Assembly (NCBI GenBank): GCA_944472155.2
Contig: OX235277.1
Coordinates: 21,586,804 to 21,650,803 of the forward strand
Length of the DNA stretch: 64,000 nt
DNA from: Trichobilharzia szidati
Lineage: Eukaryota; Platyhelminthes; Trematoda; Strigeidida; Schistosomatidae
Direction of reading: 5' to 3'
The notes beneath the pieces are model-generated. The model did not search any database and was not told the origin of the DNA. It worked only from the letters and a program-made list of their open reading frames with translations. Below are positions 24,301 to 38,880 of the stretch, one piece after another. Position numbers and translations under genes: made by a program. Position 1 is the first letter of the stretch, and each line of letters opens with the position of its first letter.

Positions 24301-27300
24301 GGTTGATTTCCTGAATATTTCAGTGTTTGGATCGCCTATTTTCTACTCTTTGAGTATGACACCTTAGAGATAAGTGGTGATTTCTTGCTCTCCTTGTGAA
24401 TTCGATCTCCTCAAACAGTCTGCTGGTTAATTTCTATATTTTTGTAATCCATTTTTCGACTAATGACCAATGAATCTTACAGAATTTCTGTTTTATTATT
24501 GATGGAATAGTGACGTACAGGATTTGCATAACAAATTACGGAATTTTCTTTCGATGTGGCTGTTCAACTTAATTTTCCTTTATCTACTTGCAAGTATGAT
24601 AAATTTAGTGAAAATACCTAATATTAAATAAGTATGTCGCCTACATTCAACTGAAACATTTATCTATGTCTGTTAAATATAGTGATCATCATCATGGAGT
24701 GGTTGACATTTGAGTAATTTTTCCAGTTGTTACTCAATTGTGAGATATATCCCTAAGACTTCAACGGATGTCTTGTTTTTTCTGTTATCTCGTCCAATTA
24801 GATACAAAAGTTGAATGAAAGAAGCTTTGAAATTACACCACATGACTTGTAAATGAAACCATGTTCAAGAAATATAATATTCTCCGTCATCCTTGAGATA
24901 TTGAATAGTCATGAACTACGTGATTAGACGATTGCTGAATTAGTTCATTTCCTCACTCTTTGAATAATATTCTGTTAATAAATCGTTGTGACATCGAATA
25001 TTAGTAAAAGTGATTTGAAGACCAAGGGACACGTTACTGGTGTAATCTTTTCGACATTTTGGAACGGGTGAATCTTGTTTCTTTTGAGAAAGTAATGCGT
25101 GCCATACAGCTTATTTTTAAATTTCTGTCAGTTTTATTGATGTAAAGTTACGAACTGTGTAATGTACGCCATAAGTTATTGCATAGAAAACATGCTAATT
25201 CTCCTCGTTACGAACCACAAATAAGCAGTAATTACATCCTGTCTGAATTTTAAGGCTGAAAATATTCTCCGAATATATTAAGAAACAGGAACTTATCTTG
25301 GCGACGAAAATTTATGGTAGTTCACCTACTTTCAACTCATCGTGACACAAGAATGTTTAAAATGTAGTCATATTTGATACTTTCTTACTGGTTCACATCC
25401 AGTCTTTGCCGGCCATGCCTCATTCATCATTTAATTACATCATGATGAAAGAAGTCTTTCAGTGTGACATAAAACTGATGAAGAAATTGCAGGAAGTGGA
25501 AACAATGGGAACGGAAACAGAAGACTGAAGAATGTCATTCTGAAACGCACGAGATGTCAAAGTGTAAAATGTATGTTTGTCCACCTTTTTAACATGAAAA
25601 TATTACAAGAAAATCAATAACAAGAGGTGAGGTGAATAAAGAGACAAATGTCGAGCACAGGTGTGAAATGATTATGATATTTACAAAGAGCCGAGTTACT
25701 AAACTTGCATTATGTATGCATATGCTTCACCTCAGGAGATCAAAGTGGTCTAAAATCATTCAATTTAAATGAATTTTCTTGAGTGCCACCGAATGTCAAA
25801 ATAAGACTTCCATCACGAAATTAATTAGCTTCGTATGGTTTTAAAATCAAAACAATAACAATTAACGTTTCATCTGTCAAAAATGAATGAATCAAAATGA
25901 AATATATATTTTCTCAACATATTGACTGCAAGTAATCAAGATTACTACTACTGAATTAATCACAGTTGAAGTAATTCACTCAGGCTGTTTACTTTATTAA
26001 ATGTGTTGTAGAGGAGCCACTTACTTAATATCACCGTCTGAGGCATGAATTCGTAAAAATCTGTTTGCCTAATACTGTTTCAAATCTGAAAAATTACTTA
26101 GGAGGGTTTACTTTTTTACATGCAAAACCAGACCATGTATATCTGAGCGAACTTGAATTAGTGTGTTAAGAAAGTGTACTCAGCACTTATTTCTAACTCG
26201 GCCTTGCTAGTTAATCGCGAGAAAAGGCATACTTTCTTCTAGTACTCTTTGTTCCTCGCCAATAGGAGCACAGCATTCCACTCTTTCCATTCACATTACA
26301 TAACTAACATTACTGGTCCTACGTGGCAGATTTTTGTTCAAAGAAGCAAATTCTCCTGATTCTGTTCTACATATATATTTTTAGTGGAATTCCAGTCGCT
26401 GCTTACGAAGAATGCTATTGTATTTTCTTTTGTTAACTAGGAAGAATTTTACTAACGTTTCAGGCCTCAAAACATTCACGAACACAGCACACTACTCATA
26501 AGTAGTTCGACTGTTGCCTTCAATATTCTAATGAAATGAGCCAGCAATCATTATGGCAAATGCATGATATTTATGAGAAAAAGTTATTATTCAAATTACA
26601 TAAGCATAAATGGTTGCTGTTCCTTTCAACTTTAGTCAGTTGGAACAATCTGCTAATTAGTCAGTGAATACATCACATCAGACAATATAGAAATATTGTC
26701 TTAGCATTAACTGAAGATCCAGGTGTATACTGTGTTGATCACAAAATGCTTGGAAAAAATAAGTGTTTGAATCAACACATTCCACAGTTTTGTGGTAATT
26801 TTAAAATGATATGACCAGTGAGTCCTTGAATACTTGTCTATTACAGGTCTCATTCCATCTATAGTTGTATATGGTACACATTGGTAGAGTTATGTTGGGC
26901 GTAGTACCCAAGCACCTCGATAGCATGTCTCTTAGCACCTATAATAATGTTTCAAATGCCAAGAAATAACCACATGAAGCTTTATTCTGTCACTTTTAGT
27001 TAGTGGTGTCCACTTAGTGTTCAAAACATAGATATTCACTATGACTGGGTTTGAAGAAGCAAATTGCGAGAATAGGTAGTGCTAGAACCCATTGGAAGTA
27101 AGTAAACCATGCAATATGAAGGATTGAAAAGGAAAGTATCAATAATTGATTCTGAGGAATTTGGTGGCTTTTTTATTTGTCTGGTTCTTAATTAGACGAG
27201 ACCAGTGTAAGATTAGACTGAAGACTTTGAGTTGCGACAGGTTCCGCTTTGTGAAGTGGAGAAATGTCGATACCACTGACGATATTTTGCGTTTATTTTG

Positions 27301-30300
27301 AAATAAAATCAGGAAATTAATGTTCCAAAATAAATAAGTCACGGATTTTATAATTAACTGAATATAATACTCACTTATTGGGATAACGCACGAAAGGATA
27401 AACAGATGCACTAAAATTGCAAGGAAAGCAACAACGACAAGTAATATTCATTAATTCAACAGAATAAATACAAATATCAGGACAAAGATATTGATCTATG
27501 GAATAAGAGATGGTAATTACAAAGTTAGATGAAATCTCTAATACAACCAAAAATAGTATCTACTGTCAGCCTTGGTAAAATAATCATTTTATACAGTTGA
27601 AAATCTACTAGTATTGATGAACACATTGAATGCGAATTTCTAATAAGCAAACCCATTTAATTAATTCTTGAACACAGTTAACTTCAAGTAACGAAATACC
27701 AAGTTCAATATACTTCAATCTCAAACAAAATTAAAAAAAGCCTAGTAAGAAACTGCGGTCTACATAAAGGAAAATAATTTCATAATGAACGTGTTATTAA
27801 TTGTCAGTTTCGATTCAACAACAAAATATAAGATTGTACAAGTGTAAAACTGGAAATATCTCAGTGATTGATTAGCCATATTACGTTTCATAGTTTTGTT
27901 GTTGATAAACTGCTAAAGAAATTGCTCAGTGAAAGGATCTTCAATTCAATAGATGTTTGACTTCGAAAAAATGGCTGAAGTGCTTTGCTTCTATAGGATG
28001 AAGAGGCGTTTTCAGTATGAAGCTTTCATGTTGATGAATGAATAATAAGCTACTAAGTGAATTTCAGCATCGTTGATTTATATTTCAGGAATACATCATT
28101 ATCATTTCTCACACAAGATACACCCTGCTGTGTTTGAATTCTAGAGGGAGATTAGTTATTTAAAACGTGAAATTAGAAGATTTGGATGGTGAATATGTTT
28201 CACAGAAGTGAAGATGATGAATGGAGTTTGCTGATTTGAACGATACACGGACTTCATTTGATATACAAATTACATGCTTCTCACAGGGAAAAGAAATAAA
28301 TTGTGGACTTCCTCACCGATAGATATACATGCTTTACTGGTTCGCTGTTTCGCTCCAGTCACAATTCATTCTTAGCAGTATAGGTAGCGAACCCTAAATT
28401 TTCTGCGTTCAGCTATTTAAAATCAATATCACTGGTCTTTCACAAAAATTCACTCATGAAGTCAATTTTGTTCATTTCAGCGCTTATGTTTTACGTTTCG
28501 TGAATATATATTTTTCTTCAGATGTGTTTTGACTTTTTTTTGTTCTACAAAAAATTGAAGATAAAACTGGGTAAAATTATTTAGAATAAGTTGTAAACTG
28601 AGAGTTCTACTGCTAATCGAATAGCAGGGCGTGTCCAGTAGACTTACATTTACTCTATCAAACGTTATTCTGTTTTCACCAAATTTGGTTTACCTTTCGA
28701 TGAAATTGTATGAAATTCGCACCATTTGAACACAGAAATATATCTCACTTTTACTGTGTGTTAGATGAGAAGAGTCAATTGAGCAATCCACGGGAAGATG
28801 AGCGCAGTGGTTTGAAAAAAGTTCACCGCGACTCCTGGCAGAGGAGACTTAATATACAAGGTGAATGACTGTATCATACAAGATTTGATAATAAGTGGTG
28901 TACGTGCACGAAGAATGAATTGAACGACATTTTCAGAAAGAGAGAATAAGAAATTCTTGAGTAATTTTCTGGTTCGATTTGACTATAGGCTTCCAAGCGT
29001 AAAATCTTTTTTTCTAATTTACTTTGATTTCAGTTTTGTAGTATTATCTTTACATTACAAGAAATCCGAAATCGGAGGGACTCATGCATTTTAAAGTTAA
29101 CGAAATGCGGCTGATCTTCCGTTTTCAGTGCACTAAGATCTTCGTGAAAGTTTGTTAGTAGTGAAATCGAAGATTGAGTAGATAATAATGCGAAGGCAAA
29201 AGCTCAATATCGCTCAATTCTCAGAGTTCTTTAAGTTTAAGAAATACACCACAGGCTGATATAGATGGATCACTTCTCAGCGTTAATTTTCGCGTATATT
29301 TTAATCGTAATAGAGAAAAGATTATTTGAAATTCCACTATCCAATTCCCATCCAACTTGTCAGTTTATCATAAGAATCTTCGTATTTTCTTGATATGATT
29401 GATAGCTGAAATAATAATTTCGTTAAGATGAAATATAGATGTCTTAGACAACTCTGTGGTCCAACAAATGCCTGTCTTCATAATCATCACAAACTAATGA
29501 TTCATCTCACTACAGGTGCAGAGGACAATGTCGTCGTACTTCTGCCTGAATCTCACATGTTGCGGTCACAATAGATTTACGAGGCTGTAATGACCTAATG
29601 TTTCGTCGAATGCGAAATCTAGTAGCCTCTGAACGTTCCCTCTGCAGAGATGAACTCTTAATATAGAGTACTATGATTCAAAATTTATGAGGATTTCCAT
29701 GTAGTGGAATGTTATTATTCGTGTCCAATTGATTTACTTGAGAAGTTTTGATAGTCGTGATCACAGACTTCTGAAAATCACAGCAGAGGTGACCAACTTA
29801 GGTTGGAAACCAATCCATACAAAGTGGTGTTTCACAAAAAAGGGAAATAGCCATTGTTTCGAGTGAAATAAGCTTACCAATCTGATTCCATTGCAAGGAT
29901 TTTGCGCATGGCGTCAACCTCTGGTGTTCTCAGCATCTTTATTTTGCCAAGTAAATTAACTTAACTATCTTGAACTGACTTTATCTGTGTTCAAATATTT
30001 TCTGGATAAAGAGCTGGATATTACGTGTAGAACTCTCGAGACTGTTGTGCCTGCATCCTGTCTTTCTTTAGTTACGTGTTTGCCACAGAAAAATCTTTGA
30101 TTTTTCGCAGTAAACTTCTTCAGTCCTCTCTTCTTTGCTCTATGGATTCAAAAGAGCATCTCGTATTCGGTGTTAATCCCTGCAGTCGTTCAACCTCCTC
30201 TATCTTCGTTTATAAAGTGATCTTCGGATGTCTGATTACGGCTATTTCTTACCTTATTTTTCGTTTCTTCCTAAAGTGGTTATGTTGATTTCCTTCCAGC

Positions 30301-33300
30301 TTATTTTAGAGACATTCAGTGTTCCTCTGCTCACGTTAGCTCGGTGTCCTTCACGCTACAAACTGACAAGCGCTAGACTGTATGCACTGATTGTTGAAAC
30401 GAAGCAAATTTCTGGATTCTCCACTGTCAGTCAAGGCATGTTGATGAAAATTTTACGAAGGTTAATCTTGAGGGTATTGAACACGCTTTATTCTAAAACG
30501 AAGTGACAATGTTCTTCTAAGTTATCTTCAAACATAAAAAGTAGTGAATGTGTGAAGAATGTAATGTCTCCACACAAAAGAAAAAAATGAAAGGGTTTGG
30601 AGGCATTGCAAAAATATTTACAAAACCTCTAGTATCGAATGCTCTTATCAAATTTTCAATTTAATTTTATTATTTTCACAAATCGCTTATTTCTCCCAGG
30701 ATTTTAGATGTATTTTGAAATTTGATTCTGTAGAAAGTTATAAAATAGGCTTGATATCGTCTTATCTCACTTTATTGTAAAATAAAATCTCTCAATAAAT
30801 AAAATCAAAAACAAAGTCGAAATCTGTCACATTTACTCAGTCAAATTTCTTAAAATTTTTATCAAATACGCTTCGACCGAAAATGAAATCTGCAGATATT
30901 TGATTTTTTAGAACAATCAGTACATGAATTTTACTGTCAATGTGTAGCTTAAGTAAAAACTGATTATTCGATGGAGTACGTGAATGTCCTTGCAAACAAC
31001 GGTAGTTTTTATCGAATGATTCTAGGGATCAGAGGTTTTGTCTTTTTTATTTCGCACTGCTTTTTCGAGTTGAGTGGTAGATTTGGTATGCGAAATTAGT
31101 AGTAGTAGCAATGACAAACTAAATGATTTAACACAAACGCCATGAAATTTCATCATAAACTAGGAGTTTATCCGACATCATTCGTTACCTCAAGGACTTT
31201 CTTCATTTATAACTAACTTAAATGGAGTAGACTGATTCCTAGTTGTTCATAACACTACGGTTTGAGTGTTATGTTCATCATAAAGCCAACTCAGCTGAAA
31301 GGAGAGGGGAAATCATGCCAGGCCTAATTCTTGTATCATTTTCATAAACAGCGAGTTAACAAAACGCATTCAAACACTCAAATGATAACAGAAACGGTAA
31401 CTACAGCTTTCTATAAGGTAATATTTTCATTCAATCATTTGGTTGGAATTCAATGGTCAATGAAACTTTGACTCACAGGTGATGTCCTCATATTACTAGT
31501 TGACGGAATTGGCAAGTTTTGATACACGATGCGTCAACGAAATACATTTCTACCATACAAATACTGACTCACATTCATTGGATCACAGAATGTTCTTGAA
31601 ATCTGTATTTTGAGTTGTTCCTTTTGTTGAAAAGTTTTAATAACTTCCACTAGTGATAGTTTATATTTTTCGCCGGAATACTTTCATCTACAAATCGGTC
31701 GAAGCCATAGTAGCTATTCAACGCAGTTCTGTAAAAAGATTTGATGCGTTTTGCCAGTTGGTTATTAACAGATCTCTCATTGACCAGCAGCACACATGAT
31801 AAACAGATTATGCTATAATACACATCAAAGCCTTTACAAATAATCTGAAGTTGACTAGGCGGTTTAGGACTCAATGATAATTTACTCCTGTGAAGGCGTT
31901 TCATTTCATAGTTCACATTCAATATCACACAACAGGTTTTCATGTACGAACATGCATGCGTAGCGTGGAGTAGTTGATCTTAGCATGTAATGGTGATCTG
32001 ACGAACAACAAGACAGATACAAATTGTCCACAAATACAGATGGGCATATACAAAAATATTCTTAGGCTATAGCAATCAGGCCTCATTTTGTATGAAAAAT
32101 CAATTTCTCTTAATCTGAGCATACACTTCGAGAGTAATAACCAAATTCGTTCATGAGATAAGGGTCAATTATAATATTCTTTCTCCCAAAATACCTATTA
32201 TTTTGTTGATTGTGTTTGACTTTCAACTTATTTTTTTGTGTCAATGGATAGACTTGTACAAGTGATATGCGTTTTTGTTAACTGCCTGTTGCAGATTTAA
32301 ACTTTTCAGATGAACTCTGTCTCGTAATGATGCTATTTAGTCAGCTTTATGTGAGCATTTATTTTGGTGTTAAATCTTGATATTTAATATATTTAGACGC
32401 GTACACATTGATCGCTTATTCTTCCTTTGTCTTTCTTTGCACTGTAGTAGGAATAGTTTCAAGTGAATGCTTGAAGTGATCTGTTTATTAACTGTCTATT
32501 ATGACAATTCAGTTGAAACTTCATGAAGGAAACGTGATCACTTTTTTTCTGGATATCTCTCACTTGTCATAGCTGCTTCCAGCATAATATGCTGACACTT
32601 TGCTTTCGTCGACAAACACAAACAAAATGCTTCCATCTTCTTCTTCCACCGAAAAAGCCTATTATCCTCGGAGAGGGCTGTTCAAATAAAGAAACAAGTC
32701 TCAGTGCTAATTTGAATTTTAACCGCTGCTGATAGGTCGAATACTTGATTCAACAATGCATTTACTGTAAGCCAGCTAGAAACGTATCGATGCAATTTCT
32801 CGAGTCCAAAATCTTTCATTCTCACCTAATTCAGTAGCTGATTTGACGTTCTTCTATAATGACTGAGGTTTCATTAATTTCAAGATCTTTTGTTTCTCGC
32901 AATTTTCAGTTCCCGATGTCAGTTGAAAACCGCAGTATACCTAGGAATTCATACTGTTGTTCATTCATAATACAACTGTTATTCTCTCCATATTTACAAC
33001 TGAGGCACCTGAATGGAAAGCAACTTTAATAATGAGGATATTAGCATACTTGTGAAGGTAATTTACGTTTTAATATTCAGAATACCTATTTGTTTGTAAT
33101 ATTCCCTCGACACGAACAGCTTGTCAGTTGCATAGTTTGATTTGCGCTTTCGACATACAACCACTAAACTAGTATCAAGTGCACCAGATCAAAAGGACAT
33201 TATTTTGGCATTTTCTAATGAATTTTCAAATCGCTTTTAATCATAGGTTTATTACAGTCATGAGTATCATGGAGAGAGTTTTGCGCATAAAGCAAATGCA

Positions 33301-36300
33301 ATAAAAAGTGTGAGTTTTGAAATTTCATGTTTCTAATTAACTTCAGTAAAAATATCTATTATAATGCTATCTATTCAAAGTTAATTTTACTAAACCCTCT
33401 GTGAATGGGTTGTTCTTGATCGTCACACTGTGATCATGCCTTTAGTTATCTGCTATCCTGACCTTTTAAAATTTAGGCACACTATGGTTTGAATTCACAG
33501 AACTCTTACAGTTTTCTTAGTCAGTATAATGTCAATGAAGAAGCTTATTAAATTAATTGATCAGGATTACAAATGAGATATTTTCTTTGAATTTTGTCAT
33601 CACAAATATTCAAATATCCATGCAATAGAATAATTATCCTCACAAAAAATTTGAGGTGTAGGCCACCGCTTACGTTCATACATCTGGTTTCTGAACAATG
33701 TCAAATTCTTGTCAAATTGTGCTACTTTGTTGGTCAATTTCCAGAAGCTCGGCAACAACAGTAGTCAAACAAGAATTTTCCAGAAAATATAATTCATTGC
33801 GACTTTTTGTTTTCTCCTCTACTTCAAAATAGGTCAGTTGAGCAAGAAGGGGAACAGTGAATTCTGGATACACCTACAAAGTATCCTAAATTGTTTTCCT
33901 AATCGTCACAAAGCTCTTAAGAAGAACTCAATGTGCAATCTGATATGTTGTATATAGAAAAACATTTGGCACATTGTTGTGATATTTGCTTCACATTTTG
34001 TAAGAATTATTTTTGTAATTTGGATTATTTAACACTAATATATAATTGAAAGCCTATTGTAAATTTTAAAATGAGTTCAGAACATGACATTTCGTCCACA
34101 CAACTAAGAAGCCAATGGACATATACTTCCCTGGTTAGTTTGAATTTCACAGAGTCAACATTCTGTTTATGCTTCACATTCCCAGTCACTGTCTTCCAAC
34201 ATGTTTGTCACATGTTCATTCCTCAGTTTCAGTGGTGTGGTCAGTTTAATTTTGCGTAACTAATCATGATTTCCTACCACACATCAACTGAAACGGTAGC
34301 TTGGTTGTTGTATCCTGACGATATGCTAATACAATCAACAGAATCGTTCTTCATTTTTCGTAAGTAGTTTTGAAACAGTGAGAGTATAGACAGAGCTAAA
34401 CCAATCTGTTTAGAAGATACTTAATTCGTTCATTTCCATAATCTGTAAGTCAATAAATTCTTTTGCGTATGTAGTGTTCAAGAAGATCAAGTTTTCATGT
34501 AATGACAGACTAATGAGACGAGAAACGGATGATATGGTTTTGAAAGCAATTAAAAATGGTGGCAATTGTTCATAAGATTGTATATCTAGAAACAGAACAG
34601 AATAAAGTGAATATGTCATGTCAGGTAACTTAACTGTCACCTAACGCAACATTCACTTACTGTGCTATGGACAGTTACACTCAGATGCAACGAATCTGAC
34701 AAACAATTAGAACACATTATTGCCACGGCAAAATCGTTTTTCAATTGAACAATCTTAGTATTATTTACTAAAATCATGAGATAGTCTATTGTGTAATACA
34801 ATTACTCAGAAGTAATTTCCGTAGATAGGACATGACGTAACAGTTAAGGTTACATGAGAGAAGGCGGTCTGAAACTTGATAAGTCGCAAACTCAAAAGAA
34901 ATTCACTTTAGAACACAGGAAATAAAAACAGGTGTTTCGGCTAAGAGTCTTCCTTCGAAATATATAGACCTATATCAGGTCGCATAATCGTATATTTATG
35001 ATTTCGAAATAGTAACACCTGTCCTCAGACATCTGTAATAAAACTGTTACAACCCTAATTCATACCCTCTCACTAATAAAGTCACATTTTGTTCATATGA
35101 TTTGTATATCCTCACCTTATTGTTTTGATTGTTGCTATTATTTCTGATTGAAACAACTTTCAGTACTATCTGATATTTATTTATTTCGCTAAACATAATA
35201 TTTTACGATGTTCCGTCATAGTTTCCACGTCGCTGAATTTCAGTCGCCTACTATTCCTAGTAGTTTCACAAAATCTTCTAAGATTTGTACATTTCATGGA
35301 TTATTTTAGAAGAAAATAGTCAATCTATTTGTCTCAAGTGATTTACATTATTACCAACTAATATTATTATATGTGTATGGATACATTTGCACGAATATGC
35401 AGCCTGAAAACTGTCATTCGACGGTAAGTGGTGTAAATAAGTGTCCACAAGACAAACAATGAAAAGGGAATGCGTTTCAAGACTTTTTCATTGTAATCAA
35501 CATAGAAAATGGTTGAGGAGATCAAAAATTTCTCATCATGTAACTTTACACCAGTTTGGGTAATCATACATAACTAACTCAAGTGTGTATACTGAAGTGT
35601 TTTTATTTCTAAGTCATGACTGAATTTTCCACCTTCTAATCTAGTCTCCTAAAATGAAGGTTCGATATTTAGAACAAATACGTTTATGTAGCATACATTA
35701 AGTTGCGTATTCATTGCGAGGAAATGTAGCGTCAGATGGTCTCATTGGGATCTGATTGCTTTGTGCATTCATGGAGACTTGAAAGTTAAGCGAATACCAG
35801 GCGTTGGTTCAATGTTTTAGCAGGAATTCACTGCAAAACAGATGCATAACACGTAGACCTTTGACTCTCTACTGCGTGAATTCCATTGTGAAAATTTCAT
35901 CGCACCGCGTATTTATGAATATCAGCGATTTTCACATTAAGAAAAGGTCACTGTTATGGTAACATGTTGAGCAAAACTTTGTAACGCATAAATTTTATTC
36001 ACGCGAGACAGTCATACGGAGAAGTGTTCTAAGAAACCAGATTATTCGAGTAGATATTTACATTTAGTCGCAGAGTTGAGACTCCGCTCTTTTGTCAGCG
36101 TTTCATATTCTCAGTACAAAACAAACGCATAGATCTGGTAACACTGATAGATTGAATTTGATATGCTTTTTTGTCCGTGACAGTATTGATTTTCTTTAGA
36201 TTTTTCAAAGAAGAAACTTTCCAAATATTGCTCCTCAAGTTGGAACTGTACACGTCTGCTACAATAAAAGTGTGTCAGAATGTGAATCACAGTGTGTGTC
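21359..36300. other. 15 kb of AT-rich DNA, no gene recognised
   Basis: No protein family, SINE or convincing exon was recognised. Two minor signals are discussed as findings or rejections: an isolated TTAG-ATGAGAAGA-GT string near 28775, and a core-only hammerhead-like string near 23662-23689. Confidence 0.4.
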
Positions 36301-36444
36301 TAGTATTCCAATTTTTATTCTCTAACTTCAGTGGTCAGTGTTGCTGAACAATATCTATTGGTCATATTTAGCAGATTTAAGACAAAGTATTAATAGAAGT
36401 GAAGATAACTTGTACTCATATTTGTCGACTCGGATTAAACAGTT

Positions 36445-36511
36445 ATGAAAGTTATACTGAGCCTGATTTTCTGCTTGTTCATCATGGTGATTCACATTGG
36501 AGGTAACTCAG
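36445..36511 (+). CDS. MEG exon 1: signal peptide
   Basis: ATG followed by MKVILSLIFCLFIMVIHI, a lysine then ~16 hydrophobic residues, then GGNS and the first base of a split codon. This is a textbook secretory signal peptide. The reading frame ends at a strong donor, G|GTAAGT (36512). The exon has 67 coding nt, giving phase 1, which matches the phase in which the downstream micro-exons are open. The ATG context is AGTTATGA, and no other in-frame ATG precedes it closely. The mature product would begin near GGNS. It is too short to stand alone as a gene. Confidence 0.75.
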
Positions 36512-37361
36512 GTAAGTTTTGATGTTTTCTGTATTAATTTCTGATTACATGAACAATTTTTTGTACAAATATTCATCTTAATACCTATATCTATTTCATG
36601 AATGAACCCATCGGCGTAAAGAATTCCCCTGTCACTGGTATTTACATGCAAGATTTTCGTATTATGAAAGGTCATGGTGCAATACAATCACGATTCATGA
36701 AAAACACATGAGTAAACTGGCAGAAACACTTAAAAGTGCAGATTACAATAAATGTTATAAATGAAGTGCCAAATGAAGTGCGTGTTTAAGCATCAACTCT
36801 CGCTCAAAGTATAATGATATTTCAAATCCACACAATATATTTCGTCGGAAAATTTAGACAATAATTTGAGTTTGTGTGCTTTAACATTTCAACCTCATCT
36901 AACATTTAAAGGGACAGAAGATCAGTCTCTTTATTCATGGGTGCTCATTAAGGGTTAATCAGTCACAATTTTACTCAAATTCCATTGTCACGGACGATGA
37001 AGTGTGGTAAATGTGGAAGGCATTTTGTTGCATATATCGTCAAAAACGATTCTGTCGTCAACTAAAGTTAACTAAGATTATTTATGTTTTCATTGTTATC
37101 AGTATAATAGTCCCATTAATGTATTGGAAATACAACTTTAAGAAGTATTTGGATAAAGTGGTTTCACAGTATTTCAGTGCGTTTCGAATTCTTCAGTAAC
37201 ACCATGTTTACTCTCACTATTGTTTCTCGAAGATCCGTTATATGATTAATGTGACTAAGTCACATTGACTCATGTACATCATACTGTGAGCTATAAGAAC
37301 ACATCGTTATTATAACATCATCATTTGATGGGTACAAATATTTTTTATGAACCCTATCCAG

Positions 37362-37376
37362 GCAATAAAGAGCAAG
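37362..37376 (+). CDS. MEG micro-exon, 15 nt (NKEQ)
   Basis: CCCTATCCAG | 15 nt | GTATTTTATG. Joined in phase 1 to exon 1 it reads G-N-K-E-Q and ends with G, so it preserves phase 1. The donor is slightly weak (GTATTT). Confidence 0.6.
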
Positions 37377-38699
37377 GTATTTTATGTTCTTCAATTTACA
37401 CTGAGAGTTTTGATTTGGTTGATGCGAAATTACCTAAAGCTTATTTTTCTGCGGATCATTACTAAGAAACTGCGTGAATCGATGTCAGTGTTGCTTATGA
37501 TTAACTGAAACGGCAATGACTATATTAGGAATGTCCATCATGATCGTTATTGTTTTAGGACACATCAGGTTGAAGTGATGAGTATTTGGGCGGTGATGGG
37601 TTGTCATTCAATGCTTTAACTCAACTTTGAGGAATTCCGGACCACTTAGTTTGTAGTTAAACTATAAAATCTGCCAGTAAAAAACTGTAGCATTCGTGAC
37701 AATACCATTAAGAATTGTATCCTAATGTTATAAATCCCCAGTAGTTCCAATCGACTTAAAACTAGTCAAATCATTTCTTACTATTTTTAGGAACTATGAC
37801 ATTTCATCATATATTGAAAGAAGTCAAAATATGGTTGTCACATAAGAAGTCCTAGTGCACTTTGTAAGAATTATCCATTTCTGACATTCCCAGAAATATG
37901 TTTATACTGTTGTCCTAATGAAGTGAGCAGTCAAACTCGAGAATTACAAACCACTACCTCCTGAATCAGTCTTTTATGTTTCAAGTAATCATCCTTTACA
38001 GTGGGCTCTTTAATAACACCTTTTGTGGCCTCTTTTCAAATCCTGCTACTTGTCGTTCACATTGTGAATGTGTGGTAGGATTTTCTTTCCTTGTGAATCT
38101 TCACTTGGGTCTATTTATAAACCTTAATCCAAGTAATATCGATCCGATCCTATGAGTAACTCATATGGAAAAATTAATACCATCAATATAGTCCGTTGTA
38201 ATAACAGAAAATCATGAGGATGAATGAAAAATTACTTGCAGTTTGTCTTGACGTATTAACAAAAAATCAAGAAGGAAAAGTCCTTTGACCAAGCATACAC
38301 GCGCTTTAACTTAACGCGTCCAGTTAATCTTCAATAATGAGTGGCGAATAAATCTGAGATAAAACCGTTAAACTAACAAGAAGTTTCGAAGTTTTATCAG
38401 TCAGACGTATTTTTATCGGTGCTGAAACCAATATTGCCTTGTGTATACACCTTGAGTGCACACGCTTCATCCAATCTCCGAACCAATAAAATGCGCAGAA
38501 GTTAGCAAAGTCCTCCATTCTCATAGATTTCGTCGAGAGCCTTCCAACTAATAATGCATCGTTTCCCTGAATTATCAAGCCTCAGTTAAGTACCCATATC
38601 ATCTATAAGAATTTTGATCGTGGCATAAGGAATGTTTTTCATTAATGTTAGCAGCTGTCTAAATAAATCCTATTGAAGTTTTAGTTTGTAGCGATTTGA

Positions 38700-38880
38700 A
38701 TCATTGGTTACCGAATTTCATCATGAGCCAACATTGGTTAAAAAACAATTGGAAAACATCGGAGTACTGGACAGCTGTTTCGCCATAGTTTAAGACTCTC
38801 CATCACTACGCATCCACAAGGTTTGGAACCCAGGACCTTCTGTTTACAATGCAAGCCATTTAGCCAATTCCCTTAAAGAC
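38700..38880 (-). mobile_element. degenerate hammerhead SINE (relative of the 402-bp unit)
   Basis: Minus strand: A box TGGCTAAATGG (38866-38856), TGTAAACAGAAGGTCCTGGG, a damaged B box GGTTCCAAACC (38830-38820), then a hammerhead region and CCAGTACTCC. Order and sequence match the 402-bp unit at 59 kb, so it is an old dispersed copy of the same family. Confidence 0.75.
38764..38809 (-). ncRNA. decayed hammerhead ribozyme
   Basis: Aligns base for base (46 nt) with the 59-kb ribozymes. CGAAACAGCTGTCCAGTAC is intact. The first core half is ATGGAGA instead of CTGAAGA (C3 and A6 changed), stem I has one mismatch and stem II is weakened. It is probably inactive. Confidence 0.7.

Noticed and set aside
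34929..35022. ACAGGTGTT/AACACCTGT inverted ends with GCCGAAAC inside
   Set aside because: It recalls a PLE hammerhead (GCCGAAAC), but the first core half is not recoverable and the inverted repeat is only 9 bp.
35403..35423. 21-nt string between AG and GTAAGTGG
   Set aside because: Good donor, but it contains a TGA in phase 1 and lies upstream of exon 1.
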